Assembly: GCF_042433955.1 (NCBI RefSeq)
Contig: NZ_JBHLUH010000074.1
Location: 1-64,000 of the forward strand
DNA: 64,000 nucleotides
Reading direction: 5' to 3'
From: Phytohabitans kaempferiae
GTDB lineage: Bacteria > Actinomycetota > Actinomycetes > Mycobacteriales > Micromonosporaceae
A program made the position numbers and the translations under genes. Under the pieces are notes generated by a model. It worked only from the letters and a program-made list of their open reading frames with translations, ran no database searches and was not told the origin of the DNA. This document shows positions 23,131 to 33,000 of this stretch, piece by piece; positions within the stretch are counted from its first letter, which is position 1, and the number at the start of each line of letters is the position of its first letter.

Positions 23131-23968
23131 GCTGCCCCCCTACACGGCCGACCGTCTGGTCACCGAAATCGCAGGATACGGCCGGACGCTGGTGGCGTTC
23201 TCCGGCGGCGTCGACTCCAGCGTGGTCCTGGCCGCCGCGGCGCGGGCGCTGGGTCCGGGCGGGGTGGCGGCCGTCACGGCGGTGTCGCCCGCGGTGCCAG
23301 GCGCGGAGGTGGCCGAGGCGGCCGAGTTCTGCGCGCGCCTGGGCGTGCCGCACCACGCGGTCGAGACGCGCGAGATGGAGGTCGCCGGCTACCGGGAAAA
23401 CGGGCCGCGCCGCTGCTACTTCTGCAAGAGCACGCTGCTCGACACGGCCCGGCAGGTGGCGGCCGAGCACGGGTTCGACGCGGTGGCCACCGGCACCAAC
23501 GCCTCCGACGTCGCCGCCGGCTTCCGCCCCGGCATCCGCGCGGCGGCCGAGCGCGGCGCGCGTACCCCGCTGGCCGATCTCGGCCTGGACAAGGCCGCCG
23601 TCCGGGCGCTGGCCCGGGCGTGGGACCTGCGGACCGCGGACAAGCCGGCGGCGGCGTGCCTGTCCAGCCGCGTGGCGTACGGGGTCGCCATCACGCCCGC
23701 CCGGCTGGCCCGGGTCGAGCGCGCCGAGGCCGCCGCGCGCCGGTTGCTCGCCGCCCATCACGTCCATAATGTCCGGGTACGGGACCTCGGCGCGACCGCC
23801 CGCCTGGAGGTGGACCCGCACCTCGTCGACACCGCGCGCGGCGACGCGGCCCTGCACGCGGCGATCCGGGCGGCCGGCTTCGATGGGGCGGAGGTGGCGG
23901 TCGAGCCGTTCCGCTCCGGGTCGATGAACGAGCTGCTCGCCGACCCGGAGCGGTGGCGCGGGGCCTGA
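23129..23968 (+). CDS. larE: ATP-dependent sacrificial sulfur transferase LarE
   Basis: A 279-residue PP-loop enzyme. 'SGGVDSS' at 25-31 is the ATP pyrophosphatase motif. 'RRCYFCKSTLL' and 'KPAAACLSSRVAYG' follow; C177 in the latter corresponds to Cys176 of the Lactiplantibacillus enzyme, which gives up its own sulfur. LarE converts the two carboxylates of the LarB product to thiocarboxylates. Having the single conserved cysteine suggests the sacrificial type rather than the cluster-bearing CCC type. It is divergent from larBC with overlapping start codons, so all three genes share one very compact control region. Confidence 0.94.
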   Translation: MLPPYTADRLVTEIAGYGRTLVAFSGGVDSSVVLAAAARALGPGGVAAVTAVSPAVPGAEVAEAAEFCARLGVPHHAVETREMEVAGYRENGPRRCYFCKSTLLDTARQVAAEHGFDAVATGTNASDVAAGFRPGIRAAAERGARTPLADLGLDKAAVRALARAWDLRTADKPAAACLSSRVAYGVAITPARLARVERAEAAARRLLAAHHVHNVRVRDLGATARLEVDPHLVDTARGDAALHAAIRAAGFDGAEVAVEPFRSGSMNELLADPERWRGA

Positions 23969-23989
23969 GCCGCCGCGCCTACACCGGCC

Positions 23990-24958
23990 TCAGCACTCCT
24001 GGAACGGGCTGGTGACGGTGTTGCTGAGCGGCGAGCTGTTGCCGGCCCGGTCGACCGCCCGCACGGCGAACGTGTTCAGCCCATTGACGTTCGAGTGGTA
24101 GACGAAGCCGCTCGTCACGCCGACGAAGATCTGCTGCACCCCGCCGTTGACGAAGACCTCGTACTCGATCGACGAGGCCGGCTCGACGTTGTCCGACGAG
24201 GCGTCCCAGTGCAGGAAGAGCCCGCATCCCATGTCACCGGTGACGCGCGCCGCGCCGGGCGTGCTCGGCGGGGACGTGTCGGCACTCGGGAGCGTGGTGG
24301 CGGCCACCGCGTTGCTCGGCGGCGACAGGTTGCCCGCCGCGTCGGCCGCCCGCACGGTGAACGTGTACGCGGTGCCCGGCGTGAGGTGGCGGACCGAGGT
24401 CGTCCGCGTGCCGGGCGCGGCCATCGGGGTGATGAACTGGGCCGGCGCGCCGTTCACGAAGATCCGGTAGGTGGGCGTGGTGGCGTCGTCGGTGGACGCC
24501 GTCCAGGAGAGTCCGACGGTCGATTCGGTGACGCCGGTGACGGTGACCGTGGGGGCGGTCGGCGGCGACGTGTCCGGTGTGGTCGTCGCGGTGACCCGGT
24601 TGCTCTGCGCCGAGACGTTGCCGGCCCGGTCCTCCGCGACGATCCAGTACGTCTTCGTGTATCCCCGCACGCCGATGTTGTCCGTCGCGGTCGTGGACGA
24701 GGGGGATTGGTAGATGCCGTAGGTGCCGATGGCGGACGACTGGTACACGATGTACGCGTTGAGCCCGCCGCTGTCGGTCGACGCGTCCCAGGCCAGCGAG
24801 ATGCTGGTCGGCGTGACGGCGGTGACCCGCAGGTTGCCCGGCGTCGTCGGCGGGGTGCGGTCGCGGCCGGTGGCACCGGCCGGCACCGCGGTCGCGGCCA
24901 CCAGCAGCGCGGCCGAAGCCACGCACACCGCGGCCCGCGCCCAGGTCCTCATCCTCAT
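23990..24958 (-). CDS. Secreted protein with three fibronectin type III domains
   Basis: A 322-residue protein with a signal peptide ending near 'VPAGATG', followed by three FN3 repeats. Each starts with a 'PPTTPGNLRVT' or 'PPTAPTVTVTG'-like strand and contains 'SISLAWDASTDSGG', 'TVGLSWTASTDD' or 'GLFLHWDASSDN'. No catalytic domain is present. Such stand-alone FN3 proteins are usually surface or spacer proteins; no partner enzyme is adjacent. AGGAGG lies 4 nt upstream of the ATG. It converges on larE with a 21-bp gap and is divergent from the kinase gene. Confidence 0.85.
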   Translation of the reverse strand: MRMRTWARAAVCVASAALLVAATAVPAGATGRDRTPPTTPGNLRVTAVTPTSISLAWDASTDSGGLNAYIVYQSSAIGTYGIYQSPSSTTATDNIGVRGYTKTYWIVAEDRAGNVSAQSNRVTATTTPDTSPPTAPTVTVTGVTESTVGLSWTASTDDATTPTYRIFVNGAPAQFITPMAAPGTRTTSVRHLTPGTAYTFTVRAADAAGNLSPPSNAVAATTLPSADTSPPSTPGAARVTGDMGCGLFLHWDASSDNVEPASSIEYEVFVNGGVQQIFVGVTSGFVYHSNVNGLNTFAVRAVDRAGNSSPLSNTVTSPFQEC

Positions 24959-25102
24959 GCGTCCTCCTCGGGGGTTGGTGCCTCCTGCCTCAAACGTGCC
25001 GCCCGCGCGTCAAGGCCTTGTCAAGGAGGAGTCGAGCCGCATGTGGAGGGGAGCGTCACTTCTTGTGGATGGACGAGGGCTGATTGGGGTACGGGTAGGA
25101 CC

Positions 25103-26506
25103 GTGCTGCGTTCCGGAGTGTCCCTTGACGACCGATACCGCCTCGAGGAACGCGTCGCCACCGGTGGGATGGGCGACGTGTGGCGGGCCACCGACCTCGC
25201 GCTCGGCCGCACCGTCGCGGTCAAGGTGCTGCTGCCCAGCCTCTCGGCCGACCCCGGCTTCGGCGCGCGCTTCCTCGCCGAGTCGCGGATGCTCGCGGCC
25301 GTACGGCATCCCGGCGTGGTCCAGGTGTACGACCGGGGCGACTGCGAGCTGCCCGAGGGGGACCGCGCCACCTACCTGGTCATGGAGTACGTCGACGGTG
25401 AGCCCCTCTCCGCCCGCCTGGCCCGGGAGGAGCGGTTGCCGGCGGCGGAGGCGATGCGGATCGTGGCCGAGGCGGCCCGCGCGCTCGACGCGGTGCACGA
25501 AGGCGGCATCATCCACCGCGACGTCAAGCCGAGCAACCTGCTGATCCGCCCGGACGGCAGCGTGATGCTGCTCGACTTCGGCGTGGCCCGTTCGACCGCG
25601 GCCACCACCGTCACCGGTACCAACGCGGGCGTCCTCGGCACCGCCCTCTACATGGCGCCCGAGCAGGCGCGGCGGCAGCCGCTGTCGCCCGCCACCGATG
25701 TGTACGCCCTCGGCGCGGTCGCGTACCACGCGCTGGCCGGGCAACCGCCGTTTCCGGGGGACAACCCGGTCGCGGTCGCGATGGCGCACCTGGACGAGCC
25801 CCCGCCCGACCTGCCCGAGGACGTACCGCAGGCGGTGCGCGCGGTGGTGCTGCGGGCGCTGGAGAAGAACCCGGCCGACCGGTACCGCGGCGGAGCCTCC
25901 CTGGCCGCGGCGGCCCTCTCCGCGGTCGGCGCCGGCGGGCCGGACTCGACGGCGGAGATGGCGGCCGGCGACCTCGACGCGACGGTGCCGGTCAGCCCCG
26001 CCACGCGGCGGGTCAACGGCGCCAGCGTCGCGGTGGTGCCGGCGCCCCCGCGACCCGGTGCCTTGCCCGGGGACACCGCTGACCTCCCGGCCGTGGGCGG
26101 CCGGGGACGCCGGGGCGCGGCCATCGCCGGCGTGCTCGCCGCCGCCGGGCTGCTGGTGCTGGTGGCGCTCTTCTTCCTGCTGCCGGACGGGGGTACGCCG
26201 CCGGCGGACGGGATCACCTCCACCTCGCCCGTCCCGACCGCCTCGGCCGGCACCTCCCGCCCTGTCCAGCAGGAGCAGCCGGACCGGCCTCGGGGCACCG
26301 ACGCGGGCACGCCGAGCGCCGCCCCGACCACGCCCGAGCAGCCGACCGGCGAGCCGGAGCCGACCGGCGAACCGAGCCAGCCCAGCGAACCGACCACCTC
26401 GCCGGACGAGCCGGAGCCGAGCCAGAGCGAGGCGCCGCAGGCCAGCCCCACTCCCGACGGCGGCGGCCCGCCCGCCACCGGCGCGCCCCTGGCGACCCCG
26501 CGATAG
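25103..26506 (+). CDS. PknB-like Ser/Thr protein kinase, single-pass membrane
   Basis: A 467-residue kinase. The glycine loop is 'VATGGMGDVW', the catalytic lysine is K41 ('VAVKVL'), the loop is 'HRDVKPSN' (H138, D140), and DFG begins at D158. An 'APE'-type activation segment 'YMAPEQAR' is present. A juxtamembrane linker precedes a membrane helix at about 338-360. The ~105-residue outside part is Pro/Thr/Ser/Glu-rich with 'EPTGEP' repeats and no PASTA domains, so the external ligand, if any, is unclear. The GTG start follows AGGA. There is no partner phosphatase nearby. Confidence 0.93.
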   Translation: MLRSGVSLDDRYRLEERVATGGMGDVWRATDLALGRTVAVKVLLPSLSADPGFGARFLAESRMLAAVRHPGVVQVYDRGDCELPEGDRATYLVMEYVDGEPLSARLAREERLPAAEAMRIVAEAARALDAVHEGGIIHRDVKPSNLLIRPDGSVMLLDFGVARSTAATTVTGTNAGVLGTALYMAPEQARRQPLSPATDVYALGAVAYHALAGQPPFPGDNPVAVAMAHLDEPPPDLPEDVPQAVRAVVLRALEKNPADRYRGGASLAAAALSAVGAGGPDSTAEMAAGDLDATVPVSPATRRVNGASVAVVPAPPRPGALPGDTADLPAVGGRGRRGAAIAGVLAAAGLLVLVALFFLLPDGGTPPADGITSTSPVPTASAGTSRPVQQEQPDRPRGTDAGTPSAAPTTPEQPTGEPEPTGEPSQPSEPTTSPDEPEPSQSEAPQASPTPDGGGPPATGAPLATPR

Positions 26507-26562
26507 CCCGCGGGCCGCGCGTGTGTGATCCATGAGCCGGCCGTGGTACGGTCCCCGGCCAG

Positions 26563-29427
26563 ATGAGCACCGCGATCACCTCCGCCGATGCGGCCACCGA
26601 CCGCACGACGCGCCCGCCGGCCAAGGGGCCGCGCTGGCCGCGCCGGCTGCCCGACCCGCTCGTCTGCGCGGTGGTGGTGGCAATCGCCGCGTTCGCGGTG
26701 CTCGGCATCGGCTCGCCGCTCTGGGGCCGCACCGCGCTGGTCGAGACCGGCCTGCTCAACCACGTCAGCCCCTACAACGACGGGCAGCTGCGGGACATCG
26801 GCCAGCAGACGCTCGATCTCGGTGACACCGTCGACGGCGCGATCCCCAACGCGTGGCTCTTCGGCGAGGCGGTACGCGACGGCGAGTACCCGTCGTGGAA
26901 CCCGTACGTGCTCGGCGGCACCCCGCTCGGCGGTACGCCCAACCAGGGGCTCAACTCGCCGGTGGCGCTGCCGTTCTGGTTCCTGCCGGCGTGGCTGGCG
27001 CCCGCGTTCGTCAAGCTGCTGGAGATCCTCGTCGCGGTCGGCGGGGCGTACCTCTTCCTCCGGCTGCTGCGGCTCGGCCGGGCGGCGGCGCTGCTGGGCG
27101 GCCTCGCGTACGCCACCAGCGCCTTCATGGTGGTCTGGACCAACTGGCCGCAGTCCCGGGTCGCCGCGTTCATCCCGGCGCTCTTCTGGGCGTTCGAACG
27201 CCTGGTGCGGCATCCCCGCGCCCGCGAGCTGGCGCTGCTCGCGCTGGTGGTGGCGGCGCTGCTGCTCGGCGGCTTCCCGGCGGTCACCGGTTACGCGGTG
27301 CTCACCGGCGCGGCCTACCTGACCGTGCGCGCCTTCGCCGAGCACGGGCCGGCGATGCGCCGGATCAGCGCCACGATGGTCGCCGGCGCCGGAGGCGTGC
27401 TCGCCGGGGTCGCGCTCGTGGCCGCGCAGCTGCTGCCGTGGACCAGCGTGATGTCGACGGTGCTGGTGCGCGGCCGGGAGCAGACGCCCGACCTGCACAT
27501 CCCGCCGGAGCTGCTGCTCACCACGATCGCGCCGTACGCCTTCGGCACCGTCGACCCGGCCAGCCCGCCGACTTACTACCACGTGCGGATCTTCCTGGAG
27601 GAGGTCTCGTACGTCGGCGCGGCCGTGCTGGTGCTCGCCATCGCCGCGATCGCGCTCGCCCGCCCGGCCCGCGCGCTGCTGCCCCGGGCCACGTGGGCCT
27701 TCTTCGTCGCCGCGACGCTCTTCTGGGGCGTGGTGGCCTTCGCCGGCGGCCCGCCCCTGTGGCTGCTCCAGAGGCTGCCGTACCTCTTCTCCGACAACTC
27801 GGTCGAACGGGTCCGCAGCGTGCTCGGCTTCCTCGTCGCGGTGCTCGCGGCGGCCGGCTTCGAACTGCTGGTGCGCCACCGCCGTTCCGCCCCCGCCCGC
27901 GCCGGCCGGATCTACGCGGCCGCGGTGTGGGCGGCGGTCGCGGCTGGTGGCGTGGCGGTCTACCTGCTCGGCCGGGGCGTCGCCACCGCCGACGCGGGTC
28001 GCGCCGCCGACCGCCTGGCCCAGCTCGACGCCGAGGTGCTGCTGGGGCTGGCGTTCGCCGTGGTCACGCTCGGCTGCGCCGCCGCGCTGTGGTGGGGGCC
28101 GCGCCGGCCGGCGCTCCGCGTGGTGATCGCCGCGGCGATCCCGATGCTCGTCGCGGTCCAGGCGCTCGTTTGGGTACGGCCGTACTACCCGCGCACCGAG
28201 CGGGAGAACTTCTACCCGGTGACCGACGTGCACACGTACCTGGCCGGGCACCTGGGACACGAGCGGTGGTTCGGCAGCAACAACGCGCTCTTCGGTGGCA
28301 TCCACATGCAGTACAAGCTGCGCGCGCTGCACGGGCACTCCTTTGTGGACAGACGCTTCGCCGAGCTGCTGGAGGCGATGCCCGGCCAGCAGTTCAGCCC
28401 GCCGCCCAAGCCGGCCACCTACCTGCGCACCGAGCCGCTCGACGGAGAGCCGCCCACCAGCCCCATCCTCGACCGGGTGAGCGTCAGCCACTACGTGACC
28501 CCGCCCGAGCGCGTGCCGTACGGGCCGCGGCGGGTCGACGAGGGCGACGGGGGCACCGTGTCGCTGCGCCCCGGGCAGACGGTGACCGTGCCGGTGCCGG
28601 GCGGCGGCCCGCTGCGCGCCCTCGGCGTCACACCGGTCGCCGAGGGGATCACACCGACCCGCCGTACCAGAATCGACGTGGTGGTCCGTGGTGCGGACGA
28701 GGCCGTTGTCGCGGAGGCCGGCCGCTATGACCGCGGCATCACCGCGGGAAGGCCCTTCTTCGTGCCGCTCGCGGCCGAAGCCGCGCGTGGCCCGCTCACC
28801 GCGGAGATCACGGTGCGCGACGGCCCGGCGCTGGAGGTCGCCGCGCGCGGGGGAGCGCCGGCACTCTCCGTCGTGGGCACGGCGGACGACGGCCTCCGCC
28901 TCGTCTTCGACGACTCGTCCGTGATCTACGAACGGACCCGGGCGCTGCCGCGCGTGCGGTGGGCCGCGCACGCCACCGTCGAGCCCTCCGGTGAACGCCG
29001 CCTGGCCCGCCTCGCCGCCGGCACCGTCGCCCCGGACGAGGTGCTGCTCGACCGGGCCGGTCCGGCGGCGGACGGCGCGCCGGCGCGGGTGCGGTGGGTC
29101 GCGGACGGCTTCGACGACATGGAGGTCGCGGTCGAGGCGCGGGGCGCCGGCTACCTGGTGCTGGCCGACGCGATCCAGCCCACGTGGCGGGTCACCGTCG
29201 ACGGCGCGGCGGCCGAGCTGGTCCGCGCCGACCACGGGCTGGCCGCGGTGGCGGTGCCGGCGGGGACGCACACGGTCCGGTTCACGTACGCGCCGCGCGG
29301 CCAGGCCCTCGGCCGCTGGGTCACGCTCGCGACCGCCGCGCTGCTGCTGGCGGCGGTGGTGGGCGAGGCGTGGTGGCGGCGCCGGCGGCGGCGGGCACTG
29401 GTCCCGGCGCCCCGGTCCGCTCCCTGA
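26563..29427 (+). CDS. YfhO-family polytopic membrane protein (copy 1)
   Basis: A 954-residue YfhO-type (GT-C-like) protein. About 12-13 membrane spans fill the first ~530 residues, and the rest is a large extracytoplasmic domain plus a final membrane helix. The early loop 'YPSWNPYVLGGTPLGGTPNQGLNSPVALPFW' and 'SAFMVVWTNWPQSRVAAFIPALFWAFERLV' are typical. Bacillus YfhO is implicated in glycosylating lipoteichoic acid, so a role in adding sugars to cell-envelope polymers is a fair inference. It is clearly paralogous to 47820-50732 but stands alone. A TACGGT box lies 10 nt before the ATG, which has no ribosome site. Confidence 0.85.
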   Translation: MSTAITSADAATDRTTRPPAKGPRWPRRLPDPLVCAVVVAIAAFAVLGIGSPLWGRTALVETGLLNHVSPYNDGQLRDIGQQTLDLGDTVDGAIPNAWLFGEAVRDGEYPSWNPYVLGGTPLGGTPNQGLNSPVALPFWFLPAWLAPAFVKLLEILVAVGGAYLFLRLLRLGRAAALLGGLAYATSAFMVVWTNWPQSRVAAFIPALFWAFERLVRHPRARELALLALVVAALLLGGFPAVTGYAVLTGAAYLTVRAFAEHGPAMRRISATMVAGAGGVLAGVALVAAQLLPWTSVMSTVLVRGREQTPDLHIPPELLLTTIAPYAFGTVDPASPPTYYHVRIFLEEVSYVGAAVLVLAIAAIALARPARALLPRATWAFFVAATLFWGVVAFAGGPPLWLLQRLPYLFSDNSVERVRSVLGFLVAVLAAAGFELLVRHRRSAPARAGRIYAAAVWAAVAAGGVAVYLLGRGVATADAGRAADRLAQLDAEVLLGLAFAVVTLGCAAALWWGPRRPALRVVIAAAIPMLVAVQALVWVRPYYPRTERENFYPVTDVHTYLAGHLGHERWFGSNNALFGGIHMQYKLRALHGHSFVDRRFAELLEAMPGQQFSPPPKPATYLRTEPLDGEPPTSPILDRVSVSHYVTPPERVPYGPRRVDEGDGGTVSLRPGQTVTVPVPGGGPLRALGVTPVAEGITPTRRTRIDVVVRGADEAVVAEAGRYDRGITAGRPFFVPLAAEAARGPLTAEITVRDGPALEVAARGGAPALSVVGTADDGLRLVFDDSSVIYERTRALPRVRWAAHATVEPSGERRLARLAAGTVAPDEVLLDRAGPAADGAPARVRWVADGFDDMEVAVEARGAGYLVLADAIQPTWRVTVDGAAAELVRADHGLAAVAVPAGTHTVRFTYAPRGQALGRWVTLATAALLLAAVVGEAWWRRRRRRALVPAPRSAP

Positions 29428-29608
29428 CCGGCGTTCCGGCCGTAGCCGGACTCCACGGCGAGCCGCCGCACGCCCGGGACGGGAGCGCGTCGGTGTCGGG
29501 CTGGGCTTGCTTTGCTTTCCCAGAGGGAACGGCTCCGCGTCCGGTTGGCGGACGCCCAGGTGTTCCCTGGAGGGGGGAACCCGTGCATGGCGAGAAGTTG
29601 ACCCTCTG

Positions 29609-29748
29609 GAGCCTGTTGCAGAATCGCCAAATTCGAGCGAGGCGAGGGTCGCCTTGACCCTCGCTGGCCGCCGTTCGGCGGCCAGCGGCCGACACAGCCG
29701 TGTTTTTCTCAACACGTTCCGCGATCAGGCCATTTTTGCAACAGGCTC
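29609..29748. mobile_element. 140-bp MITE-like element with TCTG target duplication
   Basis: The ends are inverted repeats starting GAGCCTGTTGCA (29609-29620 and its complement 29737-29748), with further partial pairing inside. TCTG flanks both sides in the same orientation (29605-29608 and 29749-29752), as expected for a 4-bp target duplication. Removing the element and one TCTG restores a palindromic site, TTGACCC-TCTG-GGGTCAA. The inside contains two hairpins and no open frame, so it is non-autonomous. The TGTTGCA-type ends resemble several IS families; the parent element is not in the window. Confidence 0.7.
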
Positions 29749-29918
29749 TCTGGGGTCAAGAAGTCGCCGCGGACGCGCAGCGCCCGTCCGTCTCCGCGCG
29801 GCGGTGCCCGCTGCCGGCGACGGCGGCGGTCGAGGCCGCGGCCCGCGAAGGAGGCGACCGCCGGAGCCCGATCCGCTTCGAGAGGCGCCGGAGTCTTGGG
29901 GCCCTGCCAAGATCTCGA

Positions 29919-29980
29919 CAATTTCCCTGATGTTGCTGCCTCCGGCCGGGGACGAGGCAGCAACATCAGGGAAATTGCTG
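29919..29980. repeat. Long palindromic hairpin, TCAGGGA-core repeat, copy 1
   Basis: Perfect 24-bp arms (29919-29942 and 29954-29977) are separated by 11 nt. The right side contains a complete 23-bp unit (29958-29980) that begins CAGCAA, has a TCAGGGA core and ends TTGCTG. The left side carries the same unit inverted but without its last three bases. A related locus is at 41414-41475. It begins 27 bp beyond the stop of the minus-strand gene at 30007 and could be its terminator. Confidence 0.75.
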
Positions 29981-30006
29981 TTACGTGCCGCTGGTGGGGG
30001 CGTGGC

Positions 30007-33000
30007 TCAGGTCATGCGGGCGAGCGCCCCGCGGAGCCGCCGCAGGTCGCGGAGCCGCCGCTCGTACGTCATCGCGACCCCGATCAGCAGCAGGCCGCCC
30101 ACCGCGAGGTACGCCCAGCGGGGCAGCACGTCCCACACGAGGATCTCGTGGATCGCGACCACGACGAGCGTCACGCCGCCGACGATGAGCGGGGCCTGGC
30201 GCCGCTGGCGGGCGCCGACCAGCACGACGGCGAGCGCGCCGGCGCCGAGCAGCAGCCGGCGCGTTCCCTGCCCGTCGGCGGCGAGGATCGAGGCGAGGCT
30301 GGGCAGCAGCGCGACCGCGAGGCCCGACCCGTAGCCGACCCAGCTGCCGATCCCCGGCCGTGCCCGCAGCGCGAGGTGGCCGGCGACGAGGGCCAGGAGG
30401 GCGGCCGGCAGCGTGTACGCCTCGGGGACCGCGACCCGCTCCTCGGCGAGCAGCAGCCACCACGCGAGCACGACGCTCGCCCCGGCGACCAGGGCGAGCG
30501 TGCGCCGGGCGGTCTCGCGGGGCGCGACGGCCCGCACGGCGAGGGCGGCGGCCCACAGCGTGCAGACCGCGGCGGCGTGCCGGGCGTCGGTGATGGTCAG
30601 CAGCAGCGCGACGACCGCGGTGGCGTGGGCGGCGGCGTCGAGCGCGACCCGTTCGCCGCGCCGGCCCGACCCCCGCGCCCCCTCGGCCACCGGCGCGGCA
30701 GCGGCACCGGGGAAGGGCGCGCCCCGCGCCACGCCGGCCGCCGGTGCGCCGCCCTCGGCGGCGCCGGCTCCCAAAACAACGCCCTCAGCGGCAGCGGTCC
30801 CCGGACGAAGGCGGAGGAGCGCGGAGAGCGCGAGTGCCAGCGCGGCTACGCCGAGCACCGGATACGCGGCGCGTCCCAGCGGCAGCCCGGCCGCGAGGGT
30901 CGACGCCACGCCGAGCCAGCCGCCCGCGCCCGCCGCGACCAGCCAGCCGGCGGTGCGGGCGCCGGCGTGCCGGGCCGCGGCGCCCACGGTCGCACCGGCG
31001 ACGACGACCAGGCCCAGGCCGGCGAGCGTGGACGCCTCCGTCGGCAGCAGGCCGGCGAGGCCCGCGGCGGCGGCGAGGATGCCGGCGACCACGGCGAGGG
31101 GGCGGGCGCCGCGCAGGGCGTACACCAGGGTCAGTGCCGTGCCCAGCGCGAGCGAGGCGGCCGGGACGGTGGGCCAGGGCGCCTCGGCGGCGGCGAGGAG
31201 CGCGACCACGCCGACCAGCCCGGCGAGCGTGGTGGCGACGCGCTGCCCGACCACGGCGAACGCCACCGCGACGAGGAGGACGGCGGCCGCGCTGCCCCCC
31301 GGTACGCCGAGGTCGGCCCCCGGGTCGTGCCCCACGCCGTCCGGCGTGCCGGACCAGGTGTCGCCGAGCCACGCGTACGGCGCGAGGAAGAGCACGTACG
31401 CCAGCGGCACCACCACCACGAGCAGGGCCAGCCCGTGCGGCAGCGTGGCGATGCCCAGCGGGAGGCGGCCGGCGGGGCGCGCCAGCCGGTACGCGACCGC
31501 CAGCACCACCAGCCCCAGCGCCGGGTAGAGCCCAGTCGGATCGCCAGAATCGGCCAGGTCCGGCCAGAGGGTGGCGACGGTGGTGGCCGCGGCGAGGGCG
31601 GCGAGCGCGTACCCCCGCGTGGCCCGCCCGGCGAGGAGGGCGACCGGAACCAGCAGCGGCGCGGCGGCGGCGAGGCCGGTCCGGGCCGGCCACGGTTGCG
31701 GCGCGCCGGCCGCGAATACCGCGCACGCGGCGGCGGCCGGCCAGGCGGTGAGCCCCACCGCGAACGTGACCCGCCGCACGACCCCCTCCGCGCCGCCCGC
31801 GTGGGCCGCCGCGCCGGTGAGGACGAGCGCGCCGAGCGCGGCCGTGGCCGCCCACGGGTCGACGAGGCTCACGGCCACCGCGTGGGTCGCGAGCACGGCG
31901 GCGGCGATGCCGGCGGCCACCGGTACGAAGCGGGACACCACCAGCGCGAGCGCGGCCACGACCGCCAGCTCCAGCGGCACCTGCGTCCACCACGGGGCCG
32001 GCAGCCCGAGCAGGGCCACCGCCCCGCCGGCCACGCCCACCGCCCACCGGGCGCGGGCCGGGAGGGCGAGCGCGAGCGCCGCGGTGGCGAGGGCCACCGC
32101 CACCGGTACCTGCCAGTCGAACGGCGCTCCGGTGCCCGAGCCGCCCCGCCACACCGGCAGCGAGGCGGCGAAGCTGCCGACCGCGTTCGCGGCGGCCATC
32201 ACGAGGGTGAACGGAGTCAGCAGCGCGACCGCCGCGATCCCGCCGATCCACACGCCGAGCGCCTCCGGCTGCGGGCGGGAGCGCACGAGGTGGGCGCCGA
32301 CCACGAGCGCGAGCACGGTGACCGCGGCGAGGACGAGGAGCAGCGAGGGGGTGGTCTGCGCGAGGGGACGTACGACGGCGCTCCCCACCGCCACCGTGGC
32401 CACCGCCGCCGCCACCGTCCGAAGTGGACGCGACCCGGCGACCAGCCCGGCGGCGACCAGCGTCCCGGCGGCGAGCAGCGCCGGCCCGCCGGCCAGTGCC
32501 GGCCAGTCCACGCGTCCCGGCGTGAGGAGCGCGGCGAGCGCGACGACGGCGGCGAGCCCCTGCGCGCAGCCGTACAGTGCCCACGCGGTCACGCGCAGCC
32601 CGCCGGTGGTGAGGCGTACCGCGGCCAGGCTCGCCACCGCCGACACGGTGAACGCCACCGACCAGCCCCGCACGCCCGCCCCCAGCTCGCCGGCGAGCAG
32701 CGGCACCACCGGCTGCACCGCCACGAGCGCGGCGAAGCGGGGAGCGGCGAGGCCGGTGGCGAGGCCGTACGCGACGCCGATCGCCCCGGTCACCGCGCAC
32801 ACGCCGGCCGCGTAGGCGGGGCCGGGGACGTCGCCGAGGCCGAAGAGGTTGACGTACCAGGCGGCGTATCCGTCGAGCACCACCAGCAGCATCGCGAGCG
32901 CCGCGAACGTCTCGGCCGTGCCGCGCAGCCCGCGCCACACGGCCAGCGGGGGTACGGCGAGCGCGAGCAGCGTCACCGCCCCCAGACCCAGCGAGCGGCC

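Larger units (their letters stand above)
29428..30006. other. Gene-free stretch between convergent genes
   Basis: No coding sequence could be supported in these 579 bp. They contain a 140-bp MITE-like element (29609-29748) and a long palindromic hairpin (29919-29980). Outside these I see only an imperfect AGGGAAC/GTTCCCT inverted repeat near 29522-29575 and low-complexity GC-rich sequence at 29765-29900. Confidence 0.6.
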
